NCBI GenBank assembly: GCA_035048495.1
Contig: CM068547.1
Span: 21,583,913 to 21,647,912, forward strand
DNA from: Euptelea pleiosperma
Taxonomy: Eukaryota; Streptophyta; Magnoliopsida; Ranunculales; Eupteleaceae
Reading direction: 5' to 3'
DNA: 64,000 nt
The notes beneath the pieces were generated by a model. The model searched no databases, was not told the DNA's origin, and saw only the letters and a program-made list of their open reading frames with translations. The translations under genes were made by a program, and so were the position numbers. Positions 57,688 to 64,000 of this stretch are shown here, piece by piece. The stretch's first letter is position 1; each line of letters starts with the position of its first letter.

Positions 57688-58374
57688 TTAGAAATCACAA
57701 AGAAAATTTCACCACAGAAAATGATGAAAACAAGAATCTCTAGAAAGAGATTAAAGTAGAAGGCTAAGAGTTACTCAAAGAGGATGGGAGACTCCAAAAA
57801 AAATTTCTAGGGTTTCAAATAGAGTATCAAATGACCCAAAAATCGATTAGGAACTATATATAACCAAGGGCGGCGAACCGGGCATGGGTCGACCCGCCCA
57901 CAAAAATTATAAGCCATTCGGTGCGAGGCGCAGTCGACCGGTCATAATGGTCTGTCAACCGGACATGTTCGGTCGGCCCGTCCCCACAACCAATCAAATT
58001 GTAAAAAACCCAATAATTATATCTGGTCGACCGGACCTTTTGTTTGGTCGGCCCGTCTTCGCAAATTATAAATTCGCAAACCCAAACGCCTCAAAATGTA
58101 CTCCAATGGCCTGACTTTTGTGAATATCATTTTAAACACAAAATCATTCCAAAATAAAATAAATTTTCCCAAACAATCAAAACTTTCAAAGAATACAAAA
58201 TAAATTTTCAAACTATATTAGCCAATCATTATTTCAAATGAGTCGACTCAAGAATTAACTGAAATATTTATACTATGATTTTCAATGATAATTAAATATT
58301 TCAGTCAATATCAATACAAATCAATCAATGGGACAGATTCTGATAGATTTTCTCAGATATTCATATTTGAGTGA
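57688..58374 (-). other. spacer between RNase H and the env-like ORF, with promoter-like features
   Basis: No coding sequence. On the minus strand it contains TATATATAG (57855-57862), a CCCTAGAAATTTTTT stretch, CT-rich sequence and then the ORF start at 57687. The part at 57880-58060 has several GGTCGACCGG-type motifs also present in the LTR at 55350-55470. Confidence 0.5.
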
Positions 58375-58658
58375 ATTCAAAGGTTTAGTCAAAATATCAG
58401 CCAGTTGAATTTCTATATTTATATACTCTAATGAAATTATCTATTCTTCAATCAACTCTCGAATAAAATGATGTCTGATATCTATATGTTTGGTTCTAGA
58501 GTGTTGTACATGATTTTTAAAATACAGATCGCACCCGTATTATCACAGAATAAATTCATAGATTCTTGATTGATTCCATAATCCAACAACATTTGTTTCA
58601 TCCAAATCAACTGGGCACAGCAACTGCCTACAGCAATATATTCTGCTTCAGTAGTAGA
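58375..58658 (-). pseudogene. Sirevirus RNase H, C-terminal part
   Basis: Continues the RNase H cut by the solo LTR: STTEAEYIAVGSCCAQ, then WMKQMLLDYG and [10 protein letters not shown] one-base loss near 58518 shifts the frame before [18 protein letters not shown], and a TAG follows EE near 58440. It joins the part at 61255 through one copy of the duplication GTAGA. Confidence 0.85.
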
Positions 58659-61254
58659 TGATATTCGCTTAAAAGTGTGTATTTTCCACTGTTATCTTCT
58701 AAGCGTTTTCACACTCTCCTACGTTAAAATGCTCTATTTATCTACTTTTCTACGTAAGAGTCTCTTTTGTTGCGTAGAACACACTTTTCTGGACGAAATG
58801 GTATATTTGCATGCATTAAACACATTTTCGAAAGTCTAGACATGAAGTCATTCTGATAGAGTCTCATTACGCGCTTCTTCTGTCGCAGGAAACCCCGATG
58901 GGACAATTCTCGAGACATGCGAGCCCACATCAATCAGGAAAGCCCATTATCAAAGCTTAAAGAGCCCACATGCTATGACTAGAAGATATGAGCCAACTAT
59001 GGGCTGAATAAGAGGACCAAAAAGCTGGCCCAAAGAACGGAGAGAGAGCAGGAGAGCCAATGACCAAGAGACGGACCAAAGCGTTTAAAGCCACATGAGT
59101 CAGCAAAGAATGATAGTCGACTCTACTGGAGAAGCGTGAGGATGGTCACAGTGAAGACCAGGGTTCCAGACCCTCCACCAGTGCTTTTTTCTCTATTTTC
59201 TGATACTTTCTCTCTCATCTCTCCTTATTCTCTCTCTCTCTTCATCTCTCGGTCCTCGAATCTACTGACCTAACCCTAGAACTCCTGCCCATCGGCTCTA
59301 TCTCATCTCCCTTAGCTTTCTGACCGTTGGATCTTCCATCAGACCGTTGGATCTTCAATCGGACCGTTGGATCTCTCTAGATCCGTCGATCTACCAATCT
59401 GAGTCCCAATCAAGTCACCATCCATCCGATCACCATCAGACTGTCTGTCACATCATCTTGTGAGACGATGGACATCATCAATCCATGTGGGCCAATAACC
59501 GGGCCCATCTTCATCGACCCGCTGTCCGACCAGTTAGTGGACCCCGCGAATTTCAAAATAATTTTAATTAAATGGGAGGTCCACTAATTGGGGAGATTCC
59601 CCATAGAAAAGTAGATTTTTACTTAAAAAAAAAAAAATAATATTTTTCATATTTTTTTATTTTCAAAAAATACCCTATTTCCATTAAAGGAAATAGGGAG
59701 CTTTAAAAGGAGAAGGATAGGGGTTCGTTCGAACCCTAATCCCCCTCCAATCTCCTCCTCTCCTTCCCCCTATCCTTTCCCTTCTTCCCCGCGTTCTTCT
59801 TTCTCCTCTTCTTCCTCCTTTCTTCTTCGTCTTCTTCCCTATCCTTCGCCGGAGTTGCAGGTTTGCAACTCCGGCCGTTCGTCTTCTTCTTCTTCTTCTT
59901 CTTCTTCTTCTTCTTCTTTCTACCTTCTTCTTCTTCCTTCGTCTTCTTTTTCTTTTATCGTTGGAGTTGCTGGTCTGCAACTCCGGCGAACCAGCAAATA
60001 ACGCCTCTTCTCCACAGTCACCGGAGTTGCCATTAATTTCGGCGAACTCCACCTGTGTGTTGGTCGGACTGGTTCCATCACCGTTGGGCAACACTAGATT
60101 CACCACTGTCTCCACCACCGCCCAGCCACTACACCGTCTTCACCTAATAGCACCGCCTCCACAGCAACCCATCCACGGTTTTGTTGTTTGCATTTACAAC
60201 CATCCAGCCAGCATCTCCTACAAGTGCACCACGTGCCTCACCATTGTTGGATCTTTGAGAACCTGCAACAGTACCTGCCTGCAACTCTCTTCTCTCACAA
60301 CCGTCCACTTGCACCACGCACAAGCTCCACCGCCTTCATCTCCACGGTCTGCCCTCCTTCCCACTCCAAGCAAATCCTAGCTGTTGGCGCACTACACCTG
60401 AAATCACCGCGTGGAAAACCACTAAGCAGCTGGTTGATGGTCTGTTCTCCCACCACCGGTGATATTCATCATCGGACAGATTTCCAATGGCTTTCACTAC
60501 TTCTTATCACCATGCATCACCAGTTCAATCATTCAACTCTTGGCCGCATCACCAATGCTATAACAATGGCCGCTTTCTTACTCATGGCGCACCTCCATGC
60601 TTTTCACAAACCAACGAACCATCCATTGCCAAATCCCCTCATCAACATGGCCATCATCCTCGAACCGATACTCCTCTTGGTAAGATCATGAAGGTATTTC
60701 TCCCTCTAATCCTCTAGCTCTCGCTATACTTTTTCTCTCTAGGTTTCTCCCTAACTTTCTCTCTCCTCTCATCATTATCTCTCTCTAGATCACACTTTCT
60801 CTCTCTAGAAATTCTCGTTGCTATCATTCTCTCTCTTCTATTTCTCTCTCTAGTTAGTAGTTTTAAATGCTTTTATTTTAGTTAGTTGTTTTATTATTAC
60901 TTAAATTTTTTTATTGAAAGTATGTAGGTTACTTATGATTCAATGAATAAAAGTTCAGTCTCTTTTCATTTATCGTGTTCATTTTTTCTTTTAGTCATGA
61001 TTGAATAGTTGATAAAAGTCTCAAAAAGAAAGTTTTACAATCGACCCATCCTTCTCACCTACCCACCATCTCTAGTAGATTTCCGTCATTTAATGTTCTT
61101 ATTCGCGCTAATCCGACTAATTCCGAGTGCGGATCGACATCCGACACGAATCCCTATGCTAGAATCTGAATTTTACAGGAAATCTCGGATAAATTACAAA
61201 ATGTGTTGAAGTTAGGGTTTCCGTAACCAACGACGTGGAAAAAACCTACTTTCA
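58659..61254 (+). mobile_element. Athila-family solo LTR inside Sirevirus RNase H
   Basis: 2,596 bp, TGATATTCGC...CTACTTTCA, flanked by GTAGA at 58654-58658 and 61255-61259. It contains palindromes at 59849-59874 and ~59962-59987, a near-perfect 26-bp palindrome at 59677, (TTC)n near 59881-59916 and the conserved U5 block at 61125-61150. Removing it restores the Sirevirus RNase H sequence across the site. Confidence 0.93.
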
Positions 61255-61955
61255 GTAGACAAAGATATAGCATTCTGTTTCTTGCTGTGCCAAGCAACCA
61301 AACAATTTTCAATATAGAAACACCCACCACTGGTGCTCTTGCGATCGTCAGCATTTCTTGCCCAATCGACATCTGAATAACCAGCAATTTCACTGTTAGT
61401 CTCAAGAGGATACCAGAGACCATATTCGATAGTACCACTGACATATTTAATGATTATTTTAACAGTCGAGAGATGAGATTCTTTTAGATCAGATTGATAT
61501 CTAGCACAAGCTCCTACACTAAAAGCAATATCAGGTCTGCTAGCTGTGAGATATAGAAGACTACCAATCATACTCCTGTACAGAGTCTGATCAATAGGTT
61601 TACCACTCAAATCCTTGGTGAGTTTAATACTAGTGCTCATAGGAGTGTGAGCAGATTTAGATGATTTTAGGCCAAATTTTTTAAGCAATTCTTTAGAATA
61701 TTTAGATTGAGAAAGAAAAATGCCATTTTCTAATTGTTTAACTTGAAGACCTTGAAAGAAATTCAGTTTACCTTCCATGCTCATTTCAAATTTAGATTTC
61801 ATGGCCTGAGCAAACTCTAAAGCATGTATCTCAGTGGTTGAGTCAAAAACAATATCATCAATATATATTTGGAATATCAAAATATCATTATCTCTTTTCT
61901 TAATGAACAATGTTTTATCAACCGTTCCTCTTGTGAATCCATTCTATAATAGAAA
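61255..61955 (-). pseudogene. Sirevirus RT C-terminus and RNase H N-terminus
   Basis: The open stretch starting at 61910 has the RT catalytic box IYIDDIVFDST, then KFEMSMEGKLNFFQGLQV, LYRSMIGSLLYLTASRPDI and the RNase H start YSDVDWARNADDRKSTSGG. It runs into the inserted LTR after SLSTE. Before it, stops after YKRLT (61954) and FLL separate it from the RT fingers. It would copy RNA to DNA, but is inactive here. Confidence 0.9.
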
Positions 61956-62306
61956 TTAAGTTAATCTTTTGTACCAAGCTCTTGGTGCTTGTTTCAACCC
62001 ATACAATGCTTTCTTAAGTCTATAGACATGATTACTTTTATGAGGGTCTTCAAAACCTTTAGGTTGTTCTACATAGACTTCTTCTTCCAAAATCTCATTC
62101 AAAAAAGCACTCTTAACATCCATTTGATAGAGTTTAAATTTTAGGACACAGGCTAATGCTAAAAGAATCTTAATTGATTCTAGTCTAGCCACAGGGGTGA
62201 ATGTCTGATTAAAATCAATCCCTTCTACTTGAGAGTATCCTTGAGCCACTAATCTGGCTTTGTTTCTAGTTATAACTTCATTCTCATCAAGTTTATTCTT
62301 ATATAT
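61956..62306 (-). pseudogene. Sirevirus RT N-terminal part
   Basis: [21 protein letters not shown] and the first catalytic Asp in [11 protein letters not shown], then [14 protein letters not shown], all canonical copia RT. A TAG at 62307-62309 cuts it from the integrase C-terminus. Confidence 0.88.
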
Positions 62307-63387
62307 CTATTTAGTTCCTATCACATTTTTATCCAATGGTCTAGGGGTTAAAAACCAAACATCATTTCTCTTAAATTGATTCAACTCTTCTTGCATAGCA
62401 TTTATCCAATGTTCATCTAAGAGAGCTTCTTTAATATTTCCTGGTTCAATCTTAGAGGTAAAGCATAAATGACTGGATATATTTTCCAATTGACATCTTG
62501 TACGTACACCTCTATCCTTGTCTCCAATAATTTCTGAACTAGGATGATCTTTAATGTATTTCCATTCTTTGGGTTTTTCTGGATTATAAATATTAGATTC
62601 ACCTTTCTCAGTATTCGTAGGTTCTACCATCTCATCAGTATTATCACTAATTTTTGGAGATTCATCATTAATGACCATATTGACTGATTCTTCTATGGTT
62701 AAGGTTCTCTTGTTAAAGATCCTATAAGCTCTGCTTCTGGTAGAATATCCTAGAAAAATACCTTCATCGCTTTTGGATTCAAATTTTCCAAGATTTTCTC
62801 TGTCTCTTAGCATATAGCACGTACTCCCAAAGATCTTGAAATACTTCACATTTGGTTTAACTCCATTCCAAATTTCATAGGCAGTCTGCAGAGTTCCTGT
62901 TCTCAAATAAACATGATTGATTGTATAGCATGCAGTATTGACTGCTTCAGCCCACAAATTTCCTGTTAGATTTTTGCTAGTTAGCATAACTCTGCCCAGT
63001 TCCTCAAGAGTCCTATTTTTCCTTTCAGCCACACCATTCTGCTGAGGTGTTTTGGCTGTAGAGAATTCATGTTTAATCCCATTTTTATCACAATATTCAT
63101 CAAATTTGTGATTATCAAATTCTCTCCCATTATCACTTCTAATTCTGAGAATAAACAAACCTTTCTCATTTTGGACCTTTTTATAAATCTTCATGAGTTC
63201 ATCAAATGCTTCAGATTTTTCTCTAAGAAAAGCTACCCAAGTAAATCTTGAGAAATCATCAACAACAATTAAGAAATATCTTTTTCCTCTAAGACTTTCA
63301 ATTCAATTAGGTCCAACTAAGTCCATATGTAACAATTCTAGAATTCTAGAGGTACCAATATGCTTTATCTTCTTGTGAGGGTTTCTA
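62307..63387 (-). pseudogene. Sirevirus integrase
   Basis: From 63387: LLHMDLVGP with the first core Asp, then a TGA at 63303-63305. The following open 295 codons (Met at 63194) hold SDNGREF (Asp21) and NGVAERKNRT (Glu57), giving DD35E spacing. Further on are GSTCYMLRDRENLGKFESKS and FLGYSTRSRAY, the conserved copia integrase C-terminal region. It catalyses insertion of the cDNA into the chromosome; the stops abolish that here. Confidence 0.88.
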
Positions 63388-64000
63388 ATTTATTTTCTTT
63401 TTAGGCACGACCCACAAACAGTTTGATAGTTCTTATTGAGTTTAGGAACACATCTTATTAATTCTTTTATACTGATTTTGGCTAAGTCTTTAAAGTTAAT
63501 GTGTCCCAGACGTTGGTGCCATAGTTCGGTCTCATTTGATAGTGCCATGTTGCACATAATCGAACCACCAGTTTCAATGACATAGCAATTATCAGTATTC
63601 CTTCTTCCTTGAATAATAACTTTGTTGGAAGATTTTTTATGATTTCGCACTTTTCTTTTGAAAACTTGCAGATATGATCTTTGTCACAAATTTGACTAAT
63701 GCTTAGAAGATTATGTTTTAGACCATCCACACACAAGACATTTTCAATCTGAGGTATTCTTGGACCTTGGATAGTCCCTTTACCAATTATTTTAGCACTA
63801 CTGCCATCTCCAAATATAACCTCACCATCATGGCATTCATCAAGAAAACAAAAATGAGATTTTTCTCCAATCATATGTCTGGAGCATCCACTATCTAAAT
63901 ACCACTTAGAAGTTTCATTAGCAATAAGAGCAGTATAGATGACTAAACATTTTTTAATATTTTTCTTGTTCCAAATTTTCATAGAAGCATTGCTAGACTG
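63388..64000 (-). pseudogene. Sirevirus protease and integrase zinc finger, runs off the window
   Basis: WYLDSGCSRHMIG is the copia protease site with catalytic Asp in DSG. A frameshift near 63650 follows FSKEKCE. Then ELWHQRLGHINF...VCGSCLKRK is the GAG-pre-integrase zinc finger (HxxxH...CxxC), ending at a TAA (63388-63390). Gag is beyond 64000. Confidence 0.88.

Larger units (their letters stand above)
54447..64000 (-). mobile_element. Sirevirus (SIRE/Maximus) Ty1/copia element, incomplete in window
   Basis: From right to left: end of gag/protease, integrase, RT, RNase H, a gap, an env-like ORF, a polypurine tract and a 3' LTR ending near 54447. Domain order PR-IN-RT-RH is Ty1/copia, and the extra ORF after RNase H is characteristic of the Sirevirus genus. 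All coding parts carry stops or frameshifts. A 2.6-kb Athila solo LTR splits the RNase H. The 5' LTR and most of gag lie beyond 64000. Confidence 0.88.

Overview
The window is plant nuclear DNA, almost certainly from a large, repeat-rich genome. Everything I can identify is transposable-element sequence or decayed gene fragments. I see no intact host gene, rRNA, tRNA or CRISPR array. The evidence for a plant is CACTA (En/Spm-type) DNA transposons, an Athila-lineage Ty3/gypsy element with plant pol motifs and a TGGCGCC primer-binding site, a Sirevirus (SIRE/Maximus) Ty1/copia element with an env-like third ORF, and spliceosomal exon remnants resembling plant exportin-7. I cannot name the species.

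Layout. 1-14.3 kb: old intergenic DNA carrying six copies of one hairpin-forming MITE-like family. One MITE copy is split by a 3.2-kb LTR-like insertion. The 3' half of CACTA element A lies at about 6.4-8.33 kb and includes a 179-bp tandem array inside the last intron of its gene. A local duplication and a degenerate copia gag relic follow. 14.34-49.99 kb: CACTA element B, whose own 179-bp array was the landing site for two Athila-family insertions. The first is a solo LTR (16411-21834, TSD ACGTC) that itself holds an oppositely oriented solo LTR (18151-21019, TSD ATGAT). The second is a non-coding Athila derivative (22094-49283, TSD ACCTT), and inside its second LTR sits a 15.3-kb Athila element (32549-47886, TSD CAGGG) with gag, protease, RT, RNase H and integrase. 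Between that element's protease and RT regions is a 430-bp LTR remnant (TSD GCACC). 49.99-about 51 kb: the start of CACTA element C. About 51-54.4 kb: degenerate minus-strand exons, one exportin-7-like. 54.45-64 kb: a broken minus-strand Sirevirus that runs off the window, its RNase H split by another Athila solo LTR (58659-61254, TSD GTAGA).

The pieces work together only as a TE ecosystem. The Athila element encodes the machinery that could have moved the non-coding derivative with matching ends, PBS and PPT. Nesting gives a relative order: CACTA B, then the outer solo LTR and the non-coding derivative, then the inner solo LTR and the Athila element, then the 430-bp remnant. The two LTRs of the Athila element look nearly identical by eye, as do those of the derivative, so these insertions look recent, yet every gag-pol reading frame is interrupted. 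The most interesting observations are structural: exact TSD-bounded nesting five deep, a microhomology-sized LTR deletion, a duplicated PBS, a hairpin and splice donor in the leader, recurrent palindromes in the LTRs, and the CACTA intron array.
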